From an uncultured Anaerolineae bacterium (GTDB lineage: Bacteria > Chloroflexota > Anaerolineae > Promineifilales > Promineifilaceae), in contig CAJQMR010000008.1 of NCBI GenBank assembly GCA_905479495.1, positions 62,001 to 126,000 on the forward strand: a stretch of 64,000 bases of DNA. Reading direction: 5' to 3'. The notes beneath the pieces are model-generated. The model was not told where the DNA came from. It did no database searches and was given only the letters and a program-made list of their open reading frames with translations. Position numbers and translations under genes: made by a program. Shown piece by piece: positions 24,076 through 32,230 of the stretch. Numbering within the stretch: the first letter of the stretch is position 1; each line of letters starts with the position of its first letter.

Positions 24076-26055
24076 ATGGCCGAACACACTATTTCCTTTG
24101 ACCATAACGGGTCGGTTTCTGTACCCACCGGAACGCTGCTAACAGAAGCGGCCGTTCAGGCCGGGGTGTTCATTTCGCAGCCGTGTGGGGGGCAGGGGCG
24201 CTGCGGCCGTTGTGCCGTGAAGGTACTGGACGGTGGCGTGCGGCGGCGCAGCACCTTGCGCCTGTCGGAAGAAGACGTGGCAGCCGGGTACGCCCTGGCC
24301 TGCCAGACCGTGGTTGAGGGCGACGCCCAAATCATCGTGCCTGACCAGGATACGCTGGAGCGCACCTTAACCAGCGACCGTGTCGTGGCCCAGCCTGCCG
24401 TGCCGCCCGGCTACGATCCGCAGCGCGATCAGTCGGTGCGACGTTACTGCCTCACGCTGACTCCCCCCACGATGGACGACCAACGGGATGACTGGAGTCG
24501 GCTGCAAACGGCCGTATCCCAACAAACCGATCTGCCCCAACTGACCATTTCCTTATCCCTGCTGCGCCAAATTGGCCCGGTGCTAAGGCAAGGAGATTGG
24601 CAGGTAACGGTCGTTGTCTCTATTGGTGAAAATGCTGCCAGATTGATCAACCTGCTCCCCGGCCATGTGCCTGAAGACATTCCGCTCCTTGGTCTGGCTA
24701 TTGACATTGGCACCACCACCGTGAGCGTCTGGTTAGTGGAGCTAAACAGCGGTGAGGTCATTGCCCAGGCGGCCGAGTACAACCGGCAAATTCGCTGTGG
24801 TGAAGACGTGATCTCCCGCATTATTTATGCTGGCAAGAACAATGGCCAGGCGGAACTGCGCCGATTGGTGCTGGAGAGCATTAATACGCTGGTTGAACGG
24901 GTGATGAAGAAAGCAAAAGGAGATCGGAGATCAGAGGTTGGAGATTTGGAATCTCCCAATCTCCAATCTCCAATCTCCCAATCTCAAATCGTCAAGGCAA
25001 CCATTGTTGGCAACAGCATTATGATGCATTTGCTGTTGGGCATTCCCGCTGAAAGTATTCGGTTGAGTCCGTTTGTAACGGCCGTAAACCAACTACCTCC
25101 TTACACCGCGCAGGAAATCGGCCTGGACATCCATCCACAAGCCGAAGTGATTTGCCTGCCCGGCGTAGCCAGCTACGTCGGGGCGGATATCACCGCCGGG
25201 GTGCTGTCCTCCGGGCTGGACGATGCGCCAGAAGTCAGCCTGTTTATGGACGTGGGCACCAATGGCGAGATCGTGCTGGGCTGCCGCGACTGGCTGGTGA
25301 CCTGCGCCTGTTCGGCCGGGCCTGCCTTTGAAGGCGGCGGCGTGCATGACGGGATGCGGGCTACACGCGGGGCGATTGAAGCGGTATGGATTGACTGCCG
25401 TACCTACGAACCCACCCTGCGCGTGATTGGCAACAGCAAACCGCGCGGCCTGTGCGGCAGCGGCCTTATTTCCCTGCTGGCCGAGATGTTCCTCACTGGC
25501 GTGGTGGACAAGGGTGGCCATTTGAACCAACACCTGGCCACCGAGCGCATGCGCCAGGGCGAGAACGGGCTGGAGTATGTCATTGCCTGGGCCGACGAAA
25601 CGTGGCATGGCCGTGACATCGCTATCACAAATGTGGATATTGACAATTTAATTCGGGCCAAAGGAGCTGTTTATGCTGGCATTTCCGTGCTGGCAGAAAG
25701 CGTCGGCGTGCCGCTAGAAATGGCGGAGCAGGTGCTTATTGGCGGCTCGTTTGGCAAATATATTAATGTAGAGAACGGCATTCAGATTGGGCTGCTGCCG
25801 GATATGCCCTGGGATAACTTTAAGTTTTTGGGCAATACGGCCGTACTCGGCGCGTATTATGCCTTGTTGAGCCAGACGGCCCAGCAGCGCATTGGCGAGA
25901 TTGCCGGGCGCATGACCTACATCGAACTGTCGGCCGACAATAGCTTTTACGAGGCGTTTACCTCGGCGCTGTTTTTACCCCACACAGACCTGAACCGGTT
26001 CCCCTCAGTCGCTGCACAAATTGAGGATGTGAAGGTAACGGTGGCCGACTCATAG
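24076..26055 (+). CDS. acsV: Corrinoid protein reductive activator (AcsV/RACo-like, DUF4445)
   Basis: A 659-residue ASKHA-type protein with an N-terminal 2Fe-2S ferredoxin domain whose ligands are C37, C43, C46 and C76. A linker and middle domain follow. The ATPase-like domain begins near residue 205 with LAIDIGTTTVSVWL; DVGTNGEIVLG, GSGLISLLAEM and LIGGSFGKYIN complete the family pattern. It restores Co(I) in the corrinoid protein after oxidation, driven by ATP and an external reductant. About 24 residues near 280-304, reading GDRRSEVGDLESPNLQSP and onward, are encoded by a hairpin repeat (24919-24986). They lie in the first lobe of the ATPase domain and would be expected to form a surface loop. 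No upstream ribosome site is strong; the start follows a family C repeat. Confidence 0.92.
   Translation: MAEHTISFDHNGSVSVPTGTLLTEAAVQAGVFISQPCGGQGRCGRCAVKVLDGGVRRRSTLRLSEEDVAAGYALACQTVVEGDAQIIVPDQDTLERTLTSDRVVAQPAVPPGYDPQRDQSVRRYCLTLTPPTMDDQRDDWSRLQTAVSQQTDLPQLTISLSLLRQIGPVLRQGDWQVTVVVSIGENAARLINLLPGHVPEDIPLLGLAIDIGTTTVSVWLVELNSGEVIAQAAEYNRQIRCGEDVISRIIYAGKNNGQAELRRLVLESINTLVERVMKKAKGDRRSEVGDLESPNLQSPISQSQIVKATIVGNSIMMHLLLGIPAESIRLSPFVTAVNQLPPYTAQEIGLDIHPQAEVICLPGVASYVGADITAGVLSSGLDDAPEVSLFMDVGTNGEIVLGCRDWLVTCACSAGPAFEGGGVHDGMRATRGAIEAVWIDCRTYEPTLRVIGNSKPRGLCGSGLISLLAEMFLTGVVDKGGHLNQHLATERMRQGENGLEYVIAWADETWHGRDIAITNVDIDNLIRAKGAVYAGISVLAESVGVPLEMAEQVLIGGSFGKYINVENGIQIGLLPDMPWDNFKFLGNTAVLGAYYALLSQTAQQRIGEIAGRMTYIELSADNSFYEAFTSALFLPHTDLNRFPSVAAQIEDVKVTVADS
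24919..24986 (+). repeat. GGAGATTGGAGA/TCTCCAATCTCC hairpin repeat inside acsV (family B, copy 2)
   Basis: One arm carries GGAGATCGGAGATC, AGAGG and TTGGAGATTTGG; the other carries ATCTCCCAATCTCC, AATCTCC and AATCTCCCAATCTC. It is a near-complete inverted repeat, read through in frame within the acsV coding sequence. Confidence 0.75.
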
Positions 26056-26122
26056 ATATGGGTACCGTTTCTTGTTTTAGTCCGTTAACAATGAAATTCT
26101 TGCATAGTGAACGAGAAAATAT

Positions 26123-26172
26123 CACGTAAAGACGCAAACGATTTTTCTTAGCGTTTTTGTGCCTTTGCGTGA
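26123..26172. repeat. Inverted GCAAA/TTTGC repeat (family D, copy 2)
   Basis: CACGTAAAGACGCAAACG in one arm and CGTTTTTGTGCC, TTTGCGTG in the other give an imperfect hairpin between acsV and the radical SAM gene. Related to 33710-33800. Confidence 0.65.
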
Positions 26173-26212
26173 GCCTTCTTGGGTCTGGCTTGTCCAGGTT
26201 GGGAGGCGTCAT

Positions 26213-27124
26213 ATGGATTTCAACAGCATACATGTTTTACTGACCTACCAGTGCAATTACGAATGTGACCACTGTTTTACCTGGGGCAGTCCCTGGCAAA
26301 CGGGCGTTTTTACCGGCGAGCAGTTAGAAGATGTTTTTCAGCAAGCGCTGGCCCTGGGCAGCATAAACGAGTTTTACTTTGAAGGGGGCGAAACGTTCCT
26401 CTACTACCCCGTTTTGTTGCAATCGGTGAGGCGGGCCACAGAATTGGGCTTTGCCACCGGCATTGTCACCAACGGTTACTGGGCCACCACGGTGGAAGAT
26501 GCGCTGATCTGGTTACGGCCGTTAGCCGAAGCAGGCTTGGGTCAAATCTCTATTTCCTGCGACATCTTTCACGGCGATGCGTTGGAAGAGACGGCTACGC
26601 ATCCCGGCCTGGAGGCCGCTCGTCAGCTTGGCCTGGCAGAAGGGTCAATTTCTCTCGAACCCCCAACAGGCTATCGCAATCCCGAAACCTCGATTCCGGG
26701 CGAAGCGATTTCCGGCGGGGACGTGATGTATCGCGGCCGGGCGGCGGAAAAACTGGCCGCTGGCCTGTCCACGCAGCCCTGGGATTCTTTCACCACCTGC
26801 CCTTACGAGAACTTAGTCAATCCTGGCCGAATTCACCTGGACCCGCTGGGGAATTTACACATGTGCCAGGGTTTGGTGATGGGTAATTTGTTTGAACGGC
26901 CGTTAGCCCAAATAACGGCTGAATATGATCCAGAAGCACATCCCGTTATTGGTCCACTGTTAGCCGGGGGTCCGGCACAACTGGTGCGTGAATACCGTCT
27001 GCCGCATGAGGCTGGCTACGTAGATGCTTGCCACCTATGTTACACCACGCGGCAGCAGTTACGGTCACGTTTTCCGCTGGAGCTGGCTCCGGAGCAAATG
27101 TATGGCGTTATGGAAGCTGCCTAA
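26213..27124 (+). CDS. Radical SAM protein of the acetyl-CoA operon
   Basis: A 303-residue radical SAM enzyme. The cluster-binding motif C14-x3-C18-x2-C21 (TYQCNYECDHCFTW) is at the extreme N-terminus, followed by the FEGGETFLY segment that supplies the SAM contact (GGE). Three more cysteine sites lie in the C-terminal half (TTCPYENL, LHMCQG, DACHLCYTTR), suggesting an auxiliary cluster as in SPASM/twitch proteins. GGGAGG upstream fixes the start at 26213. It sits between acsV and acsE, co-directional with both. The substrate is not known; maturation of a corrinoid or CODH/ACS component is one possibility. Confidence 0.8.
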   Translation: MDFNSIHVLLTYQCNYECDHCFTWGSPWQTGVFTGEQLEDVFQQALALGSINEFYFEGGETFLYYPVLLQSVRRATELGFATGIVTNGYWATTVEDALIWLRPLAEAGLGQISISCDIFHGDALEETATHPGLEAARQLGLAEGSISLEPPTGYRNPETSIPGEAISGGDVMYRGRAAEKLAAGLSTQPWDSFTTCPYENLVNPGRIHLDPLGNLHMCQGLVMGNLFERPLAQITAEYDPEAHPVIGPLLAGGPAQLVREYRLPHEAGYVDACHLCYTTRQQLRSRFPLELAPEQMYGVMEAA

Positions 27125-27167
27125 TTGAGCAGTGCTCAATGACGCTGCTCCCAATATGAGGAGAGTT

Positions 27168-28103
27168 ATGTACATAATTGGCGAGAACATTCATATTATT
27201 TCCCAACAAGTGAAGGACGCACTGCGCGAGCGCGACGGCCGTTTCTTTCAGGATTTGGCCGTGCGTCAGGTAGAAGCCGGGGCCGACGCCTTGGACCTGA
27301 ACCTGGGGCCGCGTAAAAAAGATGGCGAAGAGGTTTTCCCCTGGCTGGTGGAGCTAATGGAAGAAGTGGTAGACGTGCCGCTTTGCTTCGACAGCACCAA
27401 CCTTCTGGGCATTGAAGCCGGTCTGAAGAAGGTGACCAAGGCCCAACCAATCATCAACTCCACCTCCGCTGAGGCGGAGCGGTTGGAAAAGGTGCCGCTG
27501 GTGGCCAAGCAGTACAACGCCCGGCTGATTGCCCTGACGATGGGTAAAAGCGGCATTCCCGTGGCCGCCGACGACCGGGTCAACATCGCGCTGGAATCCC
27601 TCATTCCTCGTGCCCTGGAAATCGATTTTCCCATCAGCGATCTGATCATCGATCCACTGGTGCTGACGGTTTCTGGCTGTCAGGAATATTGCCCGGAACT
27701 GATCGAAGCCGTGCGCACGATCCAGTTTGCCTGGGATCCGCCGCCGCCCATCTCGGTGGGCCTGTCTAACGTTTCCAATGCTGTGCCGCATAAAAATCGA
27801 CCGCTCATCAATCGAGTTTATTTAGCCATGCTCATGGGTGCTGGCCTAAAGATGATGATCGCCGATCCGTTTGATGAGGCACAAAAGAACGTGGTGCGGG
27901 TGATTGAAGAACGAGATGCGGGAACGGCCGTAAACCGGCTTTATCTGGCTATCCACGACCACATTGCCGCCATGGAGCAACCATCCATTGACGACGTAGA
28001 TATGCACGATCCAGAGCAAGTTGCTATCTGGAAGACTGTAGAAATCCTGTTGAACAAAGTCATCTATGCCGATGCCTACCTGCAACAGGAGTCATTTGCC
28101 TGA
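27168..28103 (+). CDS. acsE: Methyl-THF:corrinoid iron-sulfur protein methyltransferase
   Basis: A 311-residue pterin-binding TIM barrel (DHPS-like). Recognisable parts are MYIIGENIH, the AGADALDLNLGPRK segment with the family Asp and Asn, CFDSTN, PIINSTSAE, LIIDPLVLTVS and SVGLSNVSNAVP. It moves the methyl group from methyl-tetrahydrofolate to the Co(I) of the AcsC/AcsD corrinoid protein. The length is somewhat above the 262 residues of Moorella AcsE, with a C-terminal extension. AGGAGAG at 27158-27164 supports the ATG at 27168. It follows the radical SAM gene by 43 bp. Confidence 0.92.
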   Translation: MYIIGENIHIISQQVKDALRERDGRFFQDLAVRQVEAGADALDLNLGPRKKDGEEVFPWLVELMEEVVDVPLCFDSTNLLGIEAGLKKVTKAQPIINSTSAEAERLEKVPLVAKQYNARLIALTMGKSGIPVAADDRVNIALESLIPRALEIDFPISDLIIDPLVLTVSGCQEYCPELIEAVRTIQFAWDPPPPISVGLSNVSNAVPHKNRPLINRVYLAMLMGAGLKMMIADPFDEAQKNVVRVIEERDAGTAVNRLYLAIHDHIAAMEQPSIDDVDMHDPEQVAIWKTVEILLNKVIYADAYLQQESFA

Positions 28104-28104
28104 T

Positions 28105-28200
28105 TCTGATTATCGGTGAACCGTGAACGGTAAACCGTAATCGGTAATCAGTAATCGGACCGATTACCGATCACCGAATACCGATAACCGGCCACCGAAA
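28105..28200. repeat. GGTAATCGGTAA-type intergenic repeat (family A, copy 4)
   Basis: The longest copy: several GGTAATC and GGTAAACCG units, then GACCGATTACCGATCACCG and AATACCGATAACCGG units in the opposite sense. It fills the acsE-malic enzyme gap up to the AAAAGGGGG ribosome region. Confidence 0.8.
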
Positions 28201-28211
28201 AGGGGGTCAAC

Positions 28212-29573
28212 ATGTTAAAGGATAAAAAGCGCGTTGACATCGATGAGCTGCTGCAAAAAGCGCAAAAGCCATCGGCCGATGCCATGCAGTTACACCCGTT
28301 TTACCGGGGCAAGGTAGAAATGGCGCTCAAGTGCGCCGTGCGTGACCTGGACGATTTTTCGATCTGGTACACGCCCGGCGTGGCCGCGCCTTGCAAGGCC
28401 ATCCAGGCCGAACCGGAACTCGTTTACGATTACACCAATAAATGGAACACCGTGGCCGTTGTTAGCGACGGCACGCGCGTGCTGGGGCTGGGCGACATTG
28501 GCCCCAAAGCCGGGCTGCCGGTGATGGAAGGCAAAGCGCTGCTGTACAAATACCTGGGCGGGGTCGATGGTGTGGCCATCATGCTAGACACTAAAGACCC
28601 GGACAAGATCATCGAGACCGTGTTGATGCTGCAACCCTCGTTTGGCGGCGTCAACCTGGAAGATCTCTCCCAGCCCAAATGTTTCCGCATTCTGGACACC
28701 CTGCGCGAAAAAGCAGAAATTCCCATTTGGCACGATGATCAGCAGGGCACGGCTACGGTGACTTTAGCCGGGTTGACCAATGCCCTCAAGCTGGTAGGCA
28801 AGCGTATTGAAGACGTGAGCATCACCTTTGTGGGCAGCGGCGCTTCCAATGTGGCCTGCTCTCGCCTCATCTTTGGCCGGGGAGCTGATCCGACCAAGTG
28901 TTACATGGTAGACAGCAAAGGCATCCTGGGGCCGCACCGGCGCGATTTGGAAATGCGCCGCCATGAATACGTGGACAAATGGCGCTTATGCCAGATTACC
29001 AATGGTGATTTGCGCCAGGGTGGCGTAGCGGAAGCCATGGAAGGTGCGGATGTGGTCATTGCCCTTTCCAAGCCCGGACCAGGCACTATTTTGCCGGAAT
29101 GGGTAGAGCAAATGAACAAAGATGCCATTGTCTTTGCCTGTGCTAACCCTGTGCCAGAAATCTGGCCGTGGGAGGCGCTGAATGCCGGGGCACGCATTGT
29201 GGCCACTGGCCGGTCTGACTTCCCCAACCAGGTGAACAATTCGCTGGGCTTCCCCGGCATTTTCCGTGGCGCGCTGGACGTGCGGGCCGAGACCATCACC
29301 GATGAGATGTGTTTTGCCGCTGCCGAAGCGCTGGCAGACTTCATCGGCGATGACCTGGACGACGAGCACCTGCTGCCCAGCATGGAAGATTGGCAGGTGT
29401 TTGCTCGTGAGGCAGCGGCCGTAGGCATGAAGGCGCAGGAGCAGGGCGTGGCTCGCCTGACAAAGAGTTACGATGAGCTTTACCAACATGCTTTGCAGAT
29501 GATCGGCCGTTCCCGCAACCTGACACAGACGATGATGGCGGAAGGGTTTATTGCACCAGTTCCAGAGGAGTAG
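28212..29573 (+). CDS. NAD(P)-dependent malic enzyme
   Basis: A 453-residue oxaloacetate-decarboxylating malate dehydrogenase of the short bacterial type. It shows the FSIWYTPGVAAP substrate motif, VLGLGDIGPKAGLPVMEGK, the metal-binding WHDDQQGTATV segment, the Rossmann motif FVGSGASNVACSR, and ATGRSDFPNQVNNSLGFPG. It interconverts malate and pyruvate with CO2 and NAD(P)H. Its place inside the acetyl-CoA operon suggests that it links acetyl-CoA/pyruvate carbon to C4 acids or provides reducing power for the methyl branch; this is inference. It is flanked on both sides by family A repeats. Confidence 0.9.
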   Translation: MLKDKKRVDIDELLQKAQKPSADAMQLHPFYRGKVEMALKCAVRDLDDFSIWYTPGVAAPCKAIQAEPELVYDYTNKWNTVAVVSDGTRVLGLGDIGPKAGLPVMEGKALLYKYLGGVDGVAIMLDTKDPDKIIETVLMLQPSFGGVNLEDLSQPKCFRILDTLREKAEIPIWHDDQQGTATVTLAGLTNALKLVGKRIEDVSITFVGSGASNVACSRLIFGRGADPTKCYMVDSKGILGPHRRDLEMRRHEYVDKWRLCQITNGDLRQGGVAEAMEGADVVIALSKPGPGTILPEWVEQMNKDAIVFACANPVPEIWPWEALNAGARIVATGRSDFPNQVNNSLGFPGIFRGALDVRAETITDEMCFAAAEALADFIGDDLDDEHLLPSMEDWQVFAREAAAVGMKAQEQGVARLTKSYDELYQHALQMIGRSRNLTQTMMAEGFIAPVPEE

Positions 29574-29576
29574 GTG

Positions 29577-29641
29577 GTGATCGGTGAGCGGTAATCGGTG
29601 AACGGTTTACCGACTACGGATTACCGATTACCGAAAACGGA
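29577..29641. repeat. GGTAATCGGTGA-type intergenic repeat (family A, copy 5)
   Basis: GATCGGTGAGCGGTAATCGG pairs with CCGATTACCG units and runs into ACGGAGG, the ribosome site of the flavoprotein gene, as in copy 2. Confidence 0.8.
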
Positions 29642-29649
29642 GGTTTGAC

Positions 29650-30555
29650 ATGTACGATTTAATTGTCATTGGTGGAGGTCCGGCCGGATTAACGGCCGCA
29701 ATTTACGCCATTAGAAAACGGTTGAATGTGCTGCTCATCTCTGAAGATTTGGGCGGTAAGACCAATTACCACCTCGATCTGCCGGATGTGGAAAGTTACC
29801 AGATCATTCGTGGTGTTGAGGTGGTGAACAAATTCAAGAGCGAACTGGAATATCTGGACTTTACGCGCCTGATGAAGCGGGTAGAGAGAGTAGAAAAAAC
29901 CGAGGATAGCTTTGTCGTTTACACCCAGGATGGCGGTGAGCTGGAAGCCCGCGCAGTCATCGTGGCCACTGGCACGCGCCAGGAATGGCTGGATGTGCCC
30001 GGCGAACGGGAGTATCTGTCTAAAGGGTTGTGCTATTCGGCCTTGAGCTATGCCCCGCTGTTCATCGATAAAGATACGGTGGTGGTTGGCGAAGACGATC
30101 TGGCGCTGCGTTCAGCAGCAGAGCTGTCTGTGGTGGCCCATCATGTGGATGTAGTGGGGCCATCTGCGGCGGCGCTGCAAACACCATTAGGGCAGAAACT
30201 GGTCCGGGCTGAGAACGTGACCATCTTATCGGATTACAGGGTGACGCGTGTTGAAGGCAACGGCTACTGCAATACCGTGGTGGTGAAAAACAATCATGGT
30301 CAAGAGAAGAAGCTGATGGCTGACGGCACGTTTATTGAGAAAGGCTTACGGCCGAATTCACAAATGGTGGCCCGGCTGGTGGAACTAGACGCCAAAGGCT
30401 TCATCAAGGTTGATTCGTACAGCCACACGACAACACCGGGCGTTTTTGCTGCCGGTGATGTGACCAATATTTACGCAGAGCAGGTGTTGGTGGCGGTGGG
30501 AGAAGGTGTCAAAGCTGCACTCAGCGCTTACGATTACCTACTGCCACATTTATAG
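29650..30555 (+). CDS. Thioredoxin-reductase-like FAD oxidoreductase without the redox CxxC
   Basis: A 301-residue flavoprotein with the TrxR fold. The N-terminal FAD motif GGGPAGLTAA, the ATGTRQEWLDVPGE junction and the late FAAGDVTNIYAEQVLVAVGEG motif are clear. At the position of the usual CATC redox pair it has C128-Y-S-A131, so only one cysteine remains. The second nucleotide motif that is normally GGGxSA reads G147-E-D-D-L-A, losing the GxGxxA glycines. It therefore cannot be a standard thioredoxin reductase and may not bind NAD(P)H in the usual way. Its location between malic enzyme and metVF suggests an electron-transfer role in the methyl branch, perhaps with the MetV iron-sulfur domain. 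That role is inferred from position only. Confidence 0.8.
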   Translation: MYDLIVIGGGPAGLTAAIYAIRKRLNVLLISEDLGGKTNYHLDLPDVESYQIIRGVEVVNKFKSELEYLDFTRLMKRVERVEKTEDSFVVYTQDGGELEARAVIVATGTRQEWLDVPGEREYLSKGLCYSALSYAPLFIDKDTVVVGEDDLALRSAAELSVVAHHVDVVGPSAAALQTPLGQKLVRAENVTILSDYRVTRVEGNGYCNTVVVKNNHGQEKKLMADGTFIEKGLRPNSQMVARLVELDAKGFIKVDSYSHTTTPGVFAAGDVTNIYAEQVLVAVGEGVKAALSAYDYLLPHL

Positions 30556-30608
30556 TTGATAGGGTGATGGGCACGTTCGTGTTGCTTTAAAAATTTACCA
30601 GGTAATAT

Positions 30609-30690
30609 GACCCCCACCCTAACCCTCCCCCTCACAGGGGGAGGGAATTGGCTCCCGCTCCTTTGAGGGCAAGGGCCGGGGCGAGGGTGA
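30609..30690. repeat. CCCTCACCCC-type intergenic hairpin repeat (family C, copy 2)
   Basis: Close relative of 23982-24062: CCCCCACCCTAACCCTCCCC, a central CTCACAGGGGGAGGG, then CTCCCGCTCCTTTGAGGGCA and GGGCCGGGGCGAGGGTGA. Some bases differ in both arms so that pairing is kept (CAGCCC/GGGCTG versus GGCCGGGG). Confidence 0.8.
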
Positions 30691-30754
30691 AAGTTAACTG
30701 GTCAAAAATTAAAGAATAACCATGTGCCTGTCACCAACTTATTCGGAGGACATT

Positions 30755-32230
30755 ATGCCTCTTTTTACACCAGGGCGGCGCTGGCAGCCACCCTATTATC
30801 CCTTTAAAAAAGAAAGTCCTGACGGCCGTTTTTTGGCCTTTGTGGAGCGCGTAACCAAAGGGCCGCTGTTTGGCTGCCGCATGTGTGGCAACTGCCTGCT
30901 GCAAGAGACGGCCTTTATTTGCCCTATGGAATGTCCCAAGGGGGCGCGCAACGGTCCGTGTGGCGGCTCTACGGAAGCGCATTGTTACGTGGACGAAACA
31001 CGGCCGTGCATCTGGTATGAAATCTACGAGCGCGCCTTCAAAATGGGGCGTGAGGAGATGCTGCTGGAAGTGCTGCCGCCGTTGGATTGGGGCAAGGTCG
31101 GCACGGAAACCTGGGGCGATGTGGCCCGGCAGGTGAAGGAAGTTGGCACAAAAAGGGTGTTCATCGATCTGGTGGCCCGCGACAAAGAAACCCGCGCCGA
31201 AACCTGGGATGCCGTCTTCCGTCCTGTGCGCCAGCCGGACTGGTGGGAAGGGGATGCGGCGTATCATCCACCCGCCTACGATGAGCCGGTATCTGAGCTG
31301 GAACGGCGCTTGTGTGCCGGTGAGTTTGTAGTGACAGCCGAAGTGGCCCCACCAATGAGTGCCGCCACGGGCAAGATGGGGCGCAATGTCGATATGGTAC
31401 GGCCGTACGTAGCTGCCGTGAACTTTACTGACTGCCCCTCCGCCACGCCGCGCATGTCTTCCATTGCCTGCTCCAAGCTGGCCTTGGAACGTGACGCTGA
31501 ACCGGTGCTGCAAATTGCGGCCCGCGACCGTACCCGCACCGGCTTGCAGGCTGAGGTGCTGGGCGCGTCGGCAATGGGCATTCGCAATATTTTGTGCCTG
31601 TCTGGGGACAGCGCCAACCTGGGACCATCGCCAAAGGGGCGCATGGATGTGATTGACATCGACTCGATCCAGATGCTGTGGATTTTGCGCCGGATGCGGG
31701 ACGAAGGGAAATATCTGGACGGCCGTTCCATCAAGTTCCGTCCCCAATACTTCCTGGGAGCCGCCGGAGCACCGTTTGCCTCGCGCCCGGAATTCCAGGC
31801 GATTCGCGAACACAAAAAGGTGAATGCTGGGGCGCAGTTTTTCCAGACCAACCTGGTGTACGATCCGGATGGAATGGAAGTGTGGCTGAACGAGTTGGCC
31901 AAGCGCAACATCCTGGACAAGGTGTACATTCTTATCGGCATCACGCCGCTGAAGAACTTGCGGGTGGCTCAATACATGCACCATGAGGTGCCTGGCGTCG
32001 TCATTCCCAAGCGCATCCTTAACCGGATGGAAGCTGCTGGAGATGGCGCAGAAGAAGAAGGGGTGCAAATTGCTCTGGAGCTGATCGAAGCGATTAAAGA
32101 CAAACAAGGGGTCAATGGCATTCACCTGATGGCAGTCGGTTGGGAAGCGATTGTGCCGCGTATTGTGACGGAAGCCGGACTGGCTCCGCAAGAATTGGCT
32201 GTGGCTGAACCGTGTCTGAACGGACATTAA
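30755..32230 (+). CDS. metVF: Methylenetetrahydrofolate reductase with N-terminal MetV-type cysteine domain
   Basis: A 491-residue fusion. The first 115 residues form a MetV-like domain (PF12225 type), with cysteines in CRMCGNCLLQ, ICPMECPKG and NGPCGG plus two later. Residues about 190-490 form the MetF TIM barrel (FVVTAEVAPP, VNFTDCPSATPRMSS, GIRNILCLSGD, AQFFQTNLVYD). The enzyme reduces methylene-THF to methyl-THF, the substrate of AcsE. In Moorella and other acetogens MetV is a separate subunit. GGAGG at 30744-30748 supports the start at 30755. The stop overlaps the following GTG start. Electrons probably come through the MetV clusters; the neighbouring flavoprotein is a candidate partner. 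Confidence 0.9.
   Translation: MPLFTPGRRWQPPYYPFKKESPDGRFLAFVERVTKGPLFGCRMCGNCLLQETAFICPMECPKGARNGPCGGSTEAHCYVDETRPCIWYEIYERAFKMGREEMLLEVLPPLDWGKVGTETWGDVARQVKEVGTKRVFIDLVARDKETRAETWDAVFRPVRQPDWWEGDAAYHPPAYDEPVSELERRLCAGEFVVTAEVAPPMSAATGKMGRNVDMVRPYVAAVNFTDCPSATPRMSSIACSKLALERDAEPVLQIAARDRTRTGLQAEVLGASAMGIRNILCLSGDSANLGPSPKGRMDVIDIDSIQMLWILRRMRDEGKYLDGRSIKFRPQYFLGAAGAPFASRPEFQAIREHKKVNAGAQFFQTNLVYDPDGMEVWLNELAKRNILDKVYILIGITPLKNLRVAQYMHHEVPGVVIPKRILNRMEAAGDGAEEEGVQIALELIEAIKDKQGVNGIHLMAVGWEAIVPRIVTEAGLAPQELAVAEPCLNGH

Noticed and set aside
30731-32227. A 498-codon open frame antisense to metVF
   Set aside because: It lies entirely opposite a gene with clear MetV and MetF motifs, has no domain similarity and is rich in His, Arg and Gln as expected for a mirror frame of GC-rich coding DNA.
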